A stretch of DNA of 64,000 bases from Aulostomus chinensis (lineage: Eukaryota; Chordata; Actinopteri; Syngnathiformes; Aulostomidae), in the NCBI GenBank assembly GCA_037954235.1, contig JBBMOA010000021.1, positions 20,827,125 through 20,891,124 on the forward strand. Reading direction: 5' to 3'. Positions within the stretch are counted from its first letter, which is position 1. Every line of letters starts with the position of its first letter. The translations under genes were made by a program, and so were the position numbers. A model generated the notes under the pieces. It had not been told where the DNA came from. It worked only from the letters and a program-made list of their open reading frames with translations, and did not search any database. This document shows, one piece after another, positions 35,283 to 47,742 of the stretch.

Positions 35283-37063
35283 CCCTCAACAGACACATCG
35301 TCCTCATGATGGCTGATGGACGGCTCCACGGTGAGCACCACCTTGTGCACCTCTCTCAGATGACTGAAATACACCCCCACATATCCAAAGGCCTTTTCAC
35401 AGAACTCGCAGCACAGGGAGCGACGTGGCCGCACGTCCGAGTGGTGGAGTTTCATGTGGGTGCTGAGGCTGCCAGAGTGGGCGTAGGCTTTGCGGCACAC
35501 GGGGCAGACGTACGGTCGACTATTGGTGTGACTGTTCATGTGGCTCTGCAGGTGGTGTTTGAACTGGAAGCAGCGGTTGCAGGTGGGACAGCGGTAAAGT
35601 GGACGGCTGCCGACGAATATCCTGGTATGGGAGGCACCTCTCAGGTGGAGGGTTACTGGGGCTTGTTGCGGAGGACAGTCCAGCTCCTTGGTGGTGGGCA
35701 GCTGCTGGCCCAGTACAAGCTCCTGTTCTTGGCTATCTGGGGTAATAGCAGGCAGGCTAACCAGCTGGGGGATCGTCTCCATCACCAACATGGGTTTGGG
35801 TCGAATGGTGCGATACTTTTTAGAAATATCAACTTCTCTTTGTTTGGAACCTGGAACAGCTGCCAATGGTTTTTCGGGGACCCTTCTACGGAAAAAGGAC
35901 AAGGACCTCTTCTTCCGGGCCTCAAATGCCAATATGTCTTCCATTGTCTTTCTCTTCCGCCCTCTCTTCTTACCAGGTGGTTTCTGGAGACTCCCCAGCA
36001 CAGGCATGAGCGTGGTCTTGTTCTGGGGCTGTAGAGTGGAGTTTGCCTCCTGGCTGCGACCCCAGGATTCAGCTGTTTCGAGGGTCTTAGCTGTGGGATC
36101 TAAGGAGCTGACGAGTCCAGTCTGGCCTGAGACACTTTTCTTCTCTGGGGACAAACTGAGCTTGGCAGCTGGGATGAGGGTGGTCTTCATTTTAGAGTAT
36201 GGCAAGATAGGTAGTTTACCCTTAGGAGGGGATGGGATAATCTGGACAGCTTTGCTGAAGATGGCTGGAGACAGGACAGTGATACTGCTGGGAGGCGGAG
36301 CAGCAGTGGGCTTTGACTGGCACAGCCTAACTGTAGTCTTGCTTTGCTCCTGGGATTTGCCTGTGGAAGCTTTGACAGCAGCAGGGGGGTACTGGAGGTT
36401 CTGAATAAGGCCAGTTGTTGCAGGTCGTTCGGAGCCATCTGGCGCTCGATCCAACTGGGAGCCCGGATACAGGACAGCATTGTCTGAGAGCAGAGCGGTG
36501 ACAGCAATGTCAGAGGGGGCTGGATCAATCAGAATTACCTGCTCTGAAGGTTCCTCTTTGGGCACTACACTTTCCTTTGTGTGCTTGGACTCCTGTTGTT
36601 TCCTCTTAATCACTGATGATGCCCCACTCACCAGTGCCTTTGTCTGTGCTGCCACAGCAACCCTAGAGCCAGTTTTCACCCTTGCAGCTACAGGTGGTGG
36701 TCTGACTTTATCTGTGGTTCCCTTAGTCCTCACTGACTGGTACCTGGGAATGGGCAGCTTAAGGTTCTTTTGAATTGACTGGGTTTGTTGTGCTTGTTGC
36801 TGTGGTGTCTGAGAGGAGACGGAAGGGGGCAGTGCCACTAGAGAGAACGTCCCATCCTGACCTGCTATTTGCATCAGCGCATAGTTCTGGGTAGGTACAA
36901 TGATGGATTTGGGGCTGGAGGCGGTGGTGGCCTCGGGGAGAGCAGAGGGAGGTTGGCAGGACAGGACCGCAGAGGTCGGGGAGGGCACCGCGGCTGGGGC
37001 CTTAGGGGCGATGCTACGGAACTGGAGGCTCTTCATCTGAAGGGCTGGACTCTTGGCTACCGA
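35283..37063 (-). CDS. znf438: znf438, main coding exon (conserved N-terminal motifs, fingers 1-3)
   Basis: A 1781-nt exon bounded by an acceptor (GTTTGTGTTTCAG before 37063) and a donor (GAGGG|GTGAGA at 35283). Residues counted from 37063: QFRSIAPK (14-21); the family-specific TQNYALMQIAGQDGTFSLVA (58-77); KLPIPRYQ (102-109); a PKGKLPILPYSKMKT-type motif (about 275-290); a basic GKKRGRKRK cluster (about 363-371), probably nuclear localisation; KKYRTIRPKPMLVM (about 411-424); then C2H2 fingers at 490-512, 518-541 and 551-573. The order and wording of these motifs match vertebrate ZNF438, not the KRAB or other poly-finger families. The middle is Ser/Pro/Lys-rich and probably disordered. The N-terminus is not in this exon: the upstream ATG at 37078 lies in the intron next to the acceptor, and homologues have about 25-30 residues before QFR-IAPK. 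Confidence 0.95.
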
Positions 37064-40000
37064 CTGAAACACAAACACACAAGCGAGAGTGCTACTGGTT
37101 ATTGAGCACGAGTTTAAGTGCTTTTAACTTGAACATGCATGAAAGGAATAGCTGACATGGTGAATGATGTCAGAGATCATACATGTAATATAAATGACCT
37201 CACTGTGCAGGGTGTCGGTTTACTTGATAACGTGCAACCCAATCAGGAGACAGTTAAACCTACACTGTAAAAAAGTGCAGGCATGTGCATTAGTGTGACA
37301 AGCTGTCCTATCATCCGTTTCTCTGTGGTCACACACACACACTCTCCCCCCAGGCTAAGGACAGACTGCCCACTTTGATTCAAGCTCAGCATGCAGCCTT
37401 GCTTCATGCTGGGGCTCTGAGGTGGGCTCCTTGTACCCCCCCCCCCCCCCCACTTCCTGGAAGAATCAACCAGTGGAGCGTGAAAGCTGCCCAACAGCAG
37501 GGTCTTTACCAGATGAAGAGGGACTCACCTCTCATCTTCCTCACGACTGACGAGCACCGTAACCTGGCCACAGGCCATCAGAACACCCTGAAACTACACG
37601 GCCTGGACCTACTTTATCAGTCCTTGTTCACGAATGACATTTAATGGTTATCCACCGGGATGAGGCTTTTCCACTCGATGCCTCGCCTTTCTGGCTGTGT
37701 TGACACAAAATACTGCAGAACTATATGAGGAAACTATAACCTCAGAGTGAGGTTTTAAACAAGTATTTATTATCTCAATTCACCGTACAGTTTCCATCCA
37801 TCAATCAAAAACCACAGGTATGACTTTTAAAACAAAGGCAAAATTCACTATACTTATATCAATACTGTATCTTTCTATCAAAAGGCAGGAGAGATTACAG
37901 TGGAATGTTTCAAAGGGCCTAATTGTAAACAGACCTGAAGGGTTGAATTTCACATTATGACCAGGCTTTCAATGGCACCGTTTAATACAGGCAGAGTTCC
38001 AACTTGACTCTCTATTACCAGCAGCATAAATCAGCATAACATGCAACAATTTGGAGATGTCACGAGGCAAAACTTCAGCAAAATAATTCATCAGTACAAG
38101 TAAAAACTTGGTAGAGGGGCTTTATACATTCAGCAAGGAGGAGAAGTAAAGAGAAACTGCAAAGGGCATATAGTTTAACAGCTGGAAGTGTTTCTGTGCA
38201 ACCAGATTATTTATACAGTACCCCTACCGCATTACGACTCCATAAAATTGGAGATATTCCTTCTCTCTGTGGATAGTTGATTCCAGTTTGACTGTGACTT
38301 TGGCTCAACACAGGGTGGAATAAAACCGTGAGGATGTGTGTTCCTCTGGGTCTTTTATGTGGCTCTTAGAATGAATGTGGTTACACTCGGTGATTCATTC
38401 CACCATGTGACAGCTTACAGTTGAACATGAGGGGGAGAAAAGGTGTGTACCAGCACCAGATGTAGGCGCTAGCCCTCTAATCCTTCTGTGACCGGTGAGT
38501 CCAGCAGTGACATCACCTGACTACAAAGCTTCATTCAATGGCCAAAGAACCTTTAGTGAGAACAGCTTTAATCCGCATCTAGTCCAGGGTCACGTGACCC
38601 GGCAGCAGACACAGGTTTGTATGTCGTTATCAGACCTGCTGTCATGAACCTGTGACTCAGGAGGTTCTGGCTGATCTAGCGGTCCAGTCGACACAGCGGC
38701 TCTGCTGGTTGCTGCTCAAGTATTCTTCTGAATACTTTTGTATATGAAGGGTGACCAAAACACAGGCGCTGCATCAGGACCAGCAAACACCACTGAAACC
38801 ATTACAGGGATGTCCTGGGTCTGTCTCCATGAGGAGGAGGCTGACACTGGCGCTCAGAGATAAACGCACTGAAAGGTCACAGATGCCACTCAATCCGCCC
38901 CTGGATTTGAAACGCCTACCGCTCTAGTCTGCCGAAGGTCAGAGGTCAGGTCTAGGGTGATGCACAAAACCTGGTTTCTGTAGAGAATGTTTGAGAAGCT
39001 GAAGGAAAGAGAGATGGATTATCAGGTGAAGCCAGAGGTTGAGAGGTGAGGAGCTGATGTTTACGCTAGAAGCAGGTCAGGGTTGAGCAGGAGGGCAGCG
39101 GACAACCGCGCTCAAACACACAGCTGGGTCGCATGCACAGGTGGAGCAGGGAGGAATTTGGGGATTCATTCTTCTGTTAAAGGTGAAAACATGGAGAGGG
39201 TTGTGTCCTGTATCACAACGGTGTTCAATCACAAAGCGCCGGGTGGTGTTTTACTGAGCCTGAAACCTGCGATCCGAGGCGCTTTGAGTACGGCGGAGTA
39301 GAGTGAGCTTTGTTATCTCCCTGGTAGGTGAGAGCAAGGCTCGTCTGGGACTCACAGATAGAGCCTGGAGATGGAGCGGGTCTGGAATGAAGCATGTGTG
39401 TGTTTGTAAAGTGGGGGGGGGGGGGCAGCAGAGGCCAAACTCCCCCAGGTTTTAGCCTAGATGAAAGGCCAGGATCTGGGCTAGATAAGAGGGCAGATCA
39501 CGGGGGGTCGGGGCCAGCCGGCTGTGAGAAGCCATGTCCAGCGGCCATCTTTTACTATCCTCTCCAACACACAAACACAGCGTGTGGGATTAGTAATCAG
39601 GTGAGAGAGGTCGCAGAGAAACGCTTTCTTTAACGCTGCATCTTGGGGCAACATAATAACACCCAGTAATAAAGGAGCACGAGTGGATCCTACAGTCCAA
39701 GAGGAAATCAGATCATTCCATTTCTTTCCACCTGACTGAACTTAAGTGTTATCTGTGCTCTATTGCTTCTTCCTGCATGCATGCTAACTGCTCATCTTTG
39801 CTCTGCCGGGATAAACACTCTCCAGCCTAAGGTGTACCTTTGTGTGTGTGAGGCTCTGTCTGCAGCAGGAGCGGTCATGGGGAAAATGAAATTAGTGTTT
39901 GCAGAGGTCCTTGTTTCGTCCCACAGCTCACGCTGAGTGAAAGAGCCAAGAAGAGAGAGAGGAGATGCACACACACGCACACTTTTGGGAGCATCCAGCT

Positions 40001-42023
40001 GCTCCTCTTGCCTTTTCATTGGACTACAGTGGAAGTGTTGCAAGAAAGAACATTACAGCACCATATGGTACACAGACAGACACACACACACACCTATATG
40101 TCATCCACTGTCACCTGAGTAAATCAATGCAGGGGAGAAATCCATTCCAATTAGGATCCTGCCGATCTGCGCCGCATGTGGATGCAGATGAATCAATAGA
40201 GGGAATCCCAGTCCTCACCACTACTCCTACTACTCCTGCTCTGGTACTCCTCTGATGGGATGATGGAACACCTGAAACCGACTCCAACTGTTACTCTGCC
40301 TCCTCTGACTTATATCTTAGACACGGGGAAACGAGCACACACCAGATTCTTTCATGTTAAAGCTGTTGTCCGAGTGTAAACAGTCAAAGGGTCGTGAGGA
40401 GTCGCCCCTCCGCTGGCCGGGGAGTTTACTGATCTTCACCTGCAGAGACATTGGACCCTCAGCAAAACCAGGCGTCTGTCCAGGAACTACTGGGTCACTC
40501 ACAAGTGCCAGTAAGAACAAACATATATTTTCTGAAATGACGGTCATGAATTTGATATCCTCATTTAACATTTTAAAACTGAGCTCATCTCTACTGCCAA
40601 CTGATGCCATGATTTTTCCCCCATAGCAACCTGTGAATCTTCGACCTCGTGTCTCCGGAACACCCTTTATCACACATTTTCAAAGATGAGCCAAACAAGT
40701 AGACAGCTGGCATGGCGACACACTCCAACCTGAGTGCCGTCGGTGTTGGCCGGAGATGACGGCAGTGTGTCCCGGTGCGTGTCTGGAGGTGTGTGTTCCA
40801 GGTCTCGAGCTTAGAACCTCGTCCCTCCCCAGGCAGCCAGAGTGTCTGAGCCATCCAGACGCTGCAACACTAAACCTTTACCTGACCTTTCCCTCCGCTG
40901 TGACATTTGGACCTTCCTGAATAGGTCAAACAGCACTAAAGAGCGTGGTGGAGGAACCGAGGAGAAAAGAGAAAGAAGAGGAGATGAGTGGGACGAGCGC
41001 TGTCAGCTGTCCACGTGGGACGAGGACCAGGGTGTGTTTGGACAGGTCCCAAAGTTTGAAAATGTCTGAAACTGCAAAGTTGCAACCTCCCACAGAAGGA
41101 TTGCGCCAAGCAGGAAATGATGACATGTTTCAGAGGTATTAATGCTAGAGAAGGAAGAGACACGCAGGACAAATCTAAAAACAAGCTCCACTCAAGAGGA
41201 AGGACACTGCTGCGTGTCAGACCGACAGGGAATAAACAACTTGCTTCCGGCGCAAGAAAACAACAAACGTGTTGAGAGGCGTCAGGAAGCTCTACAGCTC
41301 GTCTGTCTGGGAATCCTCCGTCAAACTGGGTGCAGCACTTGAGTTTCCCCAGCAGCCTCATCTGCATCTGAGAAGAAAACCACCTGGGTGCTGATGTACA
41401 ACAAGACAGGTTCACTGCAGTAAGTGTGTGTGTGTGTGTGAGTGTGTAAAATACCAGTTACATGTTTCTAGACAGCCTTGCATTCCCTAAGCTTTTTCAG
41501 GGCGGGAAGATTACGCCACTGTTACCCCTGACGTCTGTATAAAAGTACACCGAGACAGAATGGGGGGACAGATTGTTCCGCCTCTGATCCCGTAGTGGAG
41601 GAACGCTGTATGAGAAACTCCCGCTGGGGAGGAAGTCAGCTGGTGTTAACAGGCACAGCTTCACGATGGGGGTTCTTTTTTCTGGTGATATTACAGCAGA
41701 ATCTGTGTGTGAGTGGCTCCGGAGGTTGAGACCAGCAGGTGAACTTGGACCAGTTGGTCTCTCACTGGGAGAAAGATCATGTTCCCATAGCAGCAGCAGC
41801 AAGATCCAGACCACCACCAGCTACCAACAACTGTGGATCAGACAGCTGAGGAGCAGATCCTGAACCAGGAGCACATGAGAAAAGTGCAACATGAACTCCT
41901 GTGTTGAGGGGTTGATGCTGAATCCAAGGAAAACTGAGTAATAAACGTTTAGAGGAAGGGCTTGTCAGGAGGTACAGGACGTCCTGGTTTATCAAAGCAT
42001 TCAGAACATTTAGTTTTACACCA
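37064..42023 (-). other. Proposed znf438 intron, exon-proximal part
   Basis: No exon recognised. It has a C-run at 37436-37451, a 13-G run at 39413-39425 and a GT tract at 41423-41447. The block from about 37740 to 38460 is unusually AT-rich and repeat-free, with AATAAA on the minus strand at 37766-37771, and resembles 3' UTR or conserved non-coding DNA, but no coding sequence ends into it. It counts as intron only if the exon at 47647-47742 is real; otherwise it is 5' flank. Confidence 0.45.
41423..41447 (+). repeat. (GT)n short microsatellite
   Basis: About 11 GT units with one GAGT interruption. Confidence 0.85.
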
Positions 42024-43703
42024 TGAAATCCACCAGTAAACACCAGACTGGTGGATGGTGGAGGTTCAGTTCTACATCAGATCCACCAGTAAACACCAGA
42101 CTGGTGGAAGGTGGAGGTTCAGTTCTACATCAGATCCACCAGTAAACACCAGACTGGTGGATGGTGGAGGTTCAGTTCTACATCAGATCCACCAGTAAAC
42201 ACCAAACTGGTGGATGGTGGAGGTTCAGTTCTACATCAGATCCACCAGTAAACACCAGACTGGTGGATGGTGGAGGTTCAGGTCTACATCAGATCCACCG
42301 GTAAACACCAGACTGGTGGATGGTGGAGGTTCAGTTCTACATCAGATCCACCGGTAAACACCAGACCGGTGCATGTTGGGAGGTTCAGGTCTACATCAGA
42401 TCCACCAGTAAACACCAGACCGGTGGATGTTGGAGGTTCATTTCTTCATCAGATCCACCAGTAAACACCAGACCGGTGGATGGTGGAGGTTCAGGTCTAC
42501 ATCAGATCCACCAGTAACACCAGACTGGTGGATGTTGGAGGTTCAGTTCTACATCAGATCCACCAGTAAACACCAGACCAGTGCATGTTGGAGGTTCAGG
42601 TCTACATCAGATCCACCAGTAAACACCAGACCGGTGCATGTTGGAGGTTCAGGTCTACATCAGATCCACCAGTAAACACCAGACCGGTGCATGTTGGAGG
42701 TTCAGGTCTACATCAGATCCACCAGTAAACACCAGACCGGTGGATGTTGGAGGTTCAGTTCTACATCAGATCCACCAGTAAACACCAGACCGGTGGATGT
42801 TGGAGGTTCAGTTCTACATCAGATCCACCAGTAAACACCAGACTGGTGGATGTTGGAGGTTCACTTCTACACCAGATCCACCAGTAACACCAGACTGGTG
42901 GATGGTGGAGGTTCAGTTCTACACCAGATCCACCAGTAAACACCAGACTGGTGGATGTTGGAGGTTCAGGTCTACATCAGATTCAGCAGTAAACACCAGA
43001 CTGGTGGATGGTGGAGGTTCAGTTCTACATCAGATCCACCAGTAAACACCAGACTGGTGGATGGTGGAGGTTCAGTTCTACATCAGATCCACCAGTAAAC
43101 ACCAGACCGGTGGATGGTGGAGGTTCAGGTCTACATCAGATCCACCAGTAACACCAGACTGGTGGATGTTGGAGGTTCAGTTCTACATCAGATCCACCAG
43201 TAAACACCAGACTGGTGGATGGTGGAGGTTCAGTTCTACATCAGATCCACCAGTAAACACCAGACAGGTGCATGTTGGGAGGTTCAGGTCTACATGAGAT
43301 CCACCAGTAAACACCAGACCGGTGGATGTTGGAGGTTCAGTTCTACATCAGATCCACCAGTAAACACCAGACCGGTGGATGGTGGAGGTTCAGGTCTACA
43401 TCAGATCCACCAGTAACACCAGACTGGTGGATGTTGGAGGTTCAGTTCTACATCAGATCCACCAGTGAACACCAGACTGGTGGATGGTGGAGGTTCAGTT
43501 CTACACCAGATCCACCAGTCACACCAGACTGGTGGATGGTGGAGGTTCAGTTCTACATCAGATCCACCAGTAACACCAGACTGGTGGATGGTGGAGGTTC
43601 AGTTCTACATCAGATCCACCAGTAACACCAGACTGGTGGATGGTGGAGGTTCAGTTCTACATCAGATCCACCAGTCAACACCAGACTGGTGGATGGTGGA
43701 GTG
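42024..43703 (+). repeat. 53-bp hairpin-containing minisatellite (about 31 units)
   Basis: Tandem 53-bp units (52 bp where one A is missing in AGTAAACACC) span about 1.68 kb. Each contains CCACCAGT, a 9-nt spacer AAACACCAG and ACTGGTGG, which is an 8-bp inverted repeat, followed by ATGGTGGAGGTTCAGTTCTA. Variants (TGGTGG/TGTTGG, ACTGG/ACCGG, CAGTTC/CAGGTC) are mixed among units. The arms do not co-vary: ACCGGTGG usually faces unchanged CCACCAGT. Frames of 60-99 codons read through but are periodic artefacts. It is inside the proposed first intron of znf438. Confidence 0.95.
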
Positions 43704-44112
43704 GTGGAGTCTTAAAAACCTGGGTTGCTAACAAGAGTCCAGAGGAGCCTACAGAGGTCATTAAAGGTCATCAGAGGGAAACACAAGAAGCCTGCAGCTT
43801 AGTGGTGGTGACCTTGAAGTCATGTGACCCTGGTGTAGCTCCTTCCTAGGCTAACGTTAGCTTAGCTCTGCTACCCGTAGCATCCAGGCTTCCAGCATCA
43901 TCAGAGGGTTCATTAGTGAAGATGATCTTGATGAACTAAACCTGGAAGATCATCAACTTTTGTTCACCAGAGCTGATTTACTGGTTCAGTCACCACAATC
44001 ACATGGAGCGATCCTACTGGCTGCTGGGGGAGGAACCAGGAGATGACCACTTCCTGTTGGTTGAGGAACCAGGAGATGACCACTTCCTGTTGGACAACAA
44101 AAGACCACATCT
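43704..44112. other. Short spacer between two minisatellites
   Basis: Unique sequence apart from two copies of a 33-bp phrase containing GAACCAGGAGATGACCACTT at about 44030-44096. No gene. Confidence 0.6.
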
Positions 44113-44416
44113 CTGACACGCTAACTTCCTGTTGGACTACAAACACCTCATCCCTGATATGCTAACTTACTGTTGGACTACAAATATACCTCTTCCCTGA
44201 CATGCTAACTTACTGTTGGACTACAAATATACCTCTTCCCTGACATGCTAACTTACTGTTGGACTACAAATATACCTCTTCCCTGACATGCTAACTTACT
44301 GTTGGACTACAAATATACCTCTTCCCTGACATGCTAACTTACTGTTGGACTACAAATATACCTCTTCCCTGACATGCTAACTTACTGTTGGACTACAAAT
44401 ATACCTCTTCCCTGCA
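44113..44416 (+). repeat. 43-bp minisatellite with identical units
   Basis: Five identical 43-bp units start at 44161, 44204, 44247, 44290 and 44333. A partial sixth starts at 44376 and two diverged units precede them. Each contains GCTAACTTACTGTTGGACTA and CCTCTTCCCTGACAT. The complete identity of the inner units points to recent expansion. Confidence 0.95.
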
Positions 44417-47301
44417 GCCTCAGGGTTGGGAACCTGATTTCTCTCCTCAGTTTCTTTGAAATGATGAAACCAACCACAGCCATGTTACGATGCAACGGCT
44501 CAGATGAGGTCCAAAAAGCTGACAGCTGTTTCAACAGTTTCTTCTTTCCTCACGTGTTTACTAAATCTGTAGCTGGATTCTTCACCTGTGGTCCCTGTGG
44601 ACCAGGATAAACGCTGTTGCCCTCACAAGTACACGTTTGGGTGAAGATACAGAGCCTTAAACAGACCCTCCACACGCGCAGAGGCTATAGAAAGTGGAGA
44701 GTGTGACACAGGACAGTTGCATCAGTTTATGCAACAAACACACAAGAGGCACCACCACGTTTGGTACATAAACATCAACCACCTGCACGTTCCTTTTATA
44801 TCAGTATAAATCCTAGAGGTCCTCCATTTGGAGATCCATTCCACTGGAAGGTGTGCAGTGTGTGATGCAACACTGATGTACAGAAACACGCACACACACG
44901 TTTCGAATCAACTCTCCGACGCTGTGGAGGAGGGCAGTAAAGGCTTCCTGCTCGTGTTGGCTCTGCTGCTGCAGCCTCCACTGGGATGCTACCACCTGTG
45001 TTCCCAGTTACACCTTAATGATCACTCAACGCAATGGGAAAACTTTAATGGGTACTCTGAAAGGAAGGAAGCTGCCATCCTGCTAATTTTAGTCTCTGTG
45101 CATCACAGATGAAACACTGAAAAAGGCAGAGAGGAGGCGTACAGAAGCGAAAGTTCTCCATCTTTCACTTTTGACTTTCTGCATCATGTCGTCCTTACTA
45201 TCATTATCCTGTGCATCCACTATGAAAGAGAGTCTCATAGCGCTTTGATTCTCTGAATCATGTCTCCCTATCTTCCTGTTCCCAGCCCGCCCTCTCTCTC
45301 TTCCTCTCCCCAGCTTTCTCTGTTTCCGACTCTCTTTCATTCTCACCTCCCTCCCCTCCTGTCGGTACCTGAGTAAATAAACAGTGTTGTGTGGGATGCT
45401 AATTAGAGCAGGTTCAGGGACGTGATGGGCCCAGAGACAGATAAACAGCAAGGTGGGGAGGAGAAGAGATGAGATGGAGGGGTGGTGGTGGTGCTGGTGG
45501 TGGGGGTAACCCACCCCAAGGACAACACAAGACACACACACCAACACTGACACACAAGTACACACTCACGCTTTGCAGTGAAGGACAGTGTGGTTTGGGC
45601 TTTGAACCCAGCTTAGGGGGGCTTTGAAGTGAAGGGTGGGAGCAAGGTTGCGGTCTTTGACGGGCACCGACGGCGTGAAGGCTGAGGCAGAGAAGGAGCA
45701 CATGGCGGCGCCTCAGCGCGAGAGGAAGAGGATGAATGCCGTGACAACTTCCTTAATGACTGTTGCTCCGAGAGACCCGCTGCCAGATCAAAGAATATGC
45801 AGATGATCACAACAGTTCTCCTGTGGAGGTGAGCCCGGGCCTCTAAAAGCAGGTCAACGCCAGGCAGCTTGTTCTTAGTTAACATAAGACACCCCTGGGG
45901 TGGGGTGGGGGGGTACACAGGTTGATATGCAGTTGATAAAGTGATGTTACAAAGAAGAAATGAAGGCAAACCAGGAAGTATCATGCTTCAGTTTAGGAGC
46001 AAGCTGACTTTAAAATCACTAGCAGGACCTTTAAAATTCCTAAAATGATCCTCTGGATTAGCGACATGACGCGTGAATCCGAGTGTTGCTTCTCCTCAAG
46101 TGAAAAGCAAGTATTTTACAAAGCAGTTGACGGCAAAGACAGACATGAATTTGAAGCTTCCATACTGGGACTGGGTCAAGTGTTGTGTTCACCTTATGGA
46201 GGCCCGGGCAGGTTGAGGGTGGACCCGTTTGGTCCCAGCAGCTGTGCAAGACTTTACAACCGCCGAGATCAAAATGAGGAACAAGTTTACAGCTGGCAGT
46301 TAAAATAATGAATGTAGTTTACGGGATCAAAAGTTCAGTTTCAGTGGGACGAACACAATAACTCGACTTTTCTTACATGTAAATGCAGTGACTCGCTGGT
46401 GTCGTGGCTCAGTCCACACAGTCACAAAATGATCACACAGTGCAACGATCAGAACCAAGCAGAATCAAAGCGGCTGGATTACTGGGCGCCACTGGGAACA
46501 CTCCCAGTACCTGGCTAGCTCACAGCTAATTGTTGCTGTATTTCTAATGAGCTCTTCACCTCAGTCACACTCACGCACGGCGGAGGCACCATGTCGGAGG
46601 GTCCAGGTCTCGCAACTCTGAGCCGCAGCAGAGGCCACGTGTGTAACGGGGAACATGGGAGAACAGGGAGATGCTCCTGCAGTCGTTCCTGGCTCCGTGA
46701 AGAATCGTCACGTTTCCTCCTAAAAACAGTTGTCAGTCCTGCAGATGTGGAGCTGAAACCTTCGCGAGTCTCTGTGCCATCAACAGAGCATCTGATAATG
46801 TCTCAGCAGGTCGGGGTCAAAAACGGCAGGAAACTGACAGGATCAGAGTGGAAGGATATCTGATGGTGCCGGTCACGTAAGTAGGTGCGGGCGCTGTAAT
46901 GGAGGGTTTTACTCCTGAGACGAACCACTGGAGGGGAGAGGAAGTCTGAGGCATCAGGATGGAGTGATTTAAGTAGTAACTACCTGACGAAGGGATCAGG
47001 TGGACGCCGTCTTTAACGTTATCCAGAGATGTTTCCTGATTAAAAGACATCTTCTGATCCCAGATTACAGCTGGATTGGTAATGACAAGGGCAGGAGGAA
47101 CCTCGCCGTTACAAAGACTTGCATAAGCTTTTAATCTGATGTTAAGTCCACGGCAAACACCGATGGAGAGACACAAAGAGGAGACGTGAAGGTAGAGAGG
47201 ATCACCGCGCAGGGGAAAATGGAGGGAAATGTGATGGCTGGATAGATGAGCTATTTTTATAATGAGGTCAGAGTGAGCCGTGGGATTTCATTCTCCTGGG
47301 A

Positions 47302-47302
47302 G

Positions 47303-47331
<29 letters not shown>
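47302..47331 (+). repeat. (CA)n microsatellite
   Basis: About 15 CA units. Confidence 0.93.
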
Positions 47332-47334
<3 letters not shown>

Positions 47335-47410
47335 GAACTGCCGTGATGCGTCCTCTCGTGCTGAGTGCCGCTAACTCAGTCAACAGAAAGACAAGGCTGA
47401 GGAAGATCAG

Positions 47411-47411
47411 C

Positions 47412-47456
<45 letters not shown>

Positions 47457-47460
47457 ACAC
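47411..47460 (+). repeat. (CA)n microsatellite
   Basis: About 24 CA units with one TA interruption, less than 200 bp downstream (in minus-strand sense) of the candidate znf438 5' exon donor. Confidence 0.93.
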
Positions 47461-47646
47461 CATTATCACAACCTTTCTGCTTATTCTTTATATTAGCATA
47501 TGACATCATCTGATCGCTGCTGCTCTTCAAGTCACCCTTCCACGTCCCATCAGGAGCACCGGTTCTCTCTCCTGGAGCTTTCGAGCTGTCAAAAGTGTAA
47601 AGTTGAATAAAAACAGACTCCTGATATCAAACAGAACGCTGCTCAC

Positions 47647-47742
47647 CGATTTGACTCCTTCCTCCTCAGCTGCTCCCTCTTTCTGGGTGGTGCCCGGTCG
47701 TGGTCCTGTCCCCCCTCTCCACACTCCACCCTGGGAAGACAT
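47647..47742 (-). CDS. znf438: Candidate first coding exon of znf438
   Basis: On the minus strand, ATG at 47742-47740 opens 32 codons (start MSSQGGVWRGG, end AAEEEGVKS) that finish exactly at a strong donor, AAATCG|GTGAGC, in phase 0. The main exon at 37063 also begins in phase 0, so the join is in frame and would give an 817-residue protein, close to the length I recall for human ZNF438. The acidic, lysine-containing peptide is of the size that homologues carry before QFR-IAPK. Against it: the ATG context is weak (T at -3), and a good acceptor (CATGTCTTCCCAG before 47730) overlaps the ATG, so this could instead be an internal exon with the start further upstream. Codon frame alone cannot prove the link across a 10.6-kb intron. 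Confidence 0.4.

Larger units (their letters stand above)
44417..47646 (-). other. Proposed znf438 intron, distal part
   Basis: Unique sequence with a GGT-rich patch near 45478-45508 and two CA tracts at 47302-47331 and 47411-47460. Open frames at 45.1-46.0 kb have no domain. No exon recognised. Confidence 0.45.

Noticed and set aside
35228..36773. Plus-strand frames of up to 268 codons opposite znf438
   Set aside because: They are antisense shadows of the znf438 exon, which carries all recognisable motifs on the minus strand.
37064..37078. ATG at 37078 as the znf438 start codon
   Set aside because: It lies within the polypyrimidine-CAG acceptor immediately before the conserved exon and has no N-terminal similarity to the family. 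An upstream exon is more likely.
42024..43703. CRISPR-like array of palindromic repeats
   Set aside because: Units are contiguous with no unique spacers, there are no cas genes, and the host is a vertebrate. It is a tandem minisatellite whose unit happens to contain an inverted repeat.
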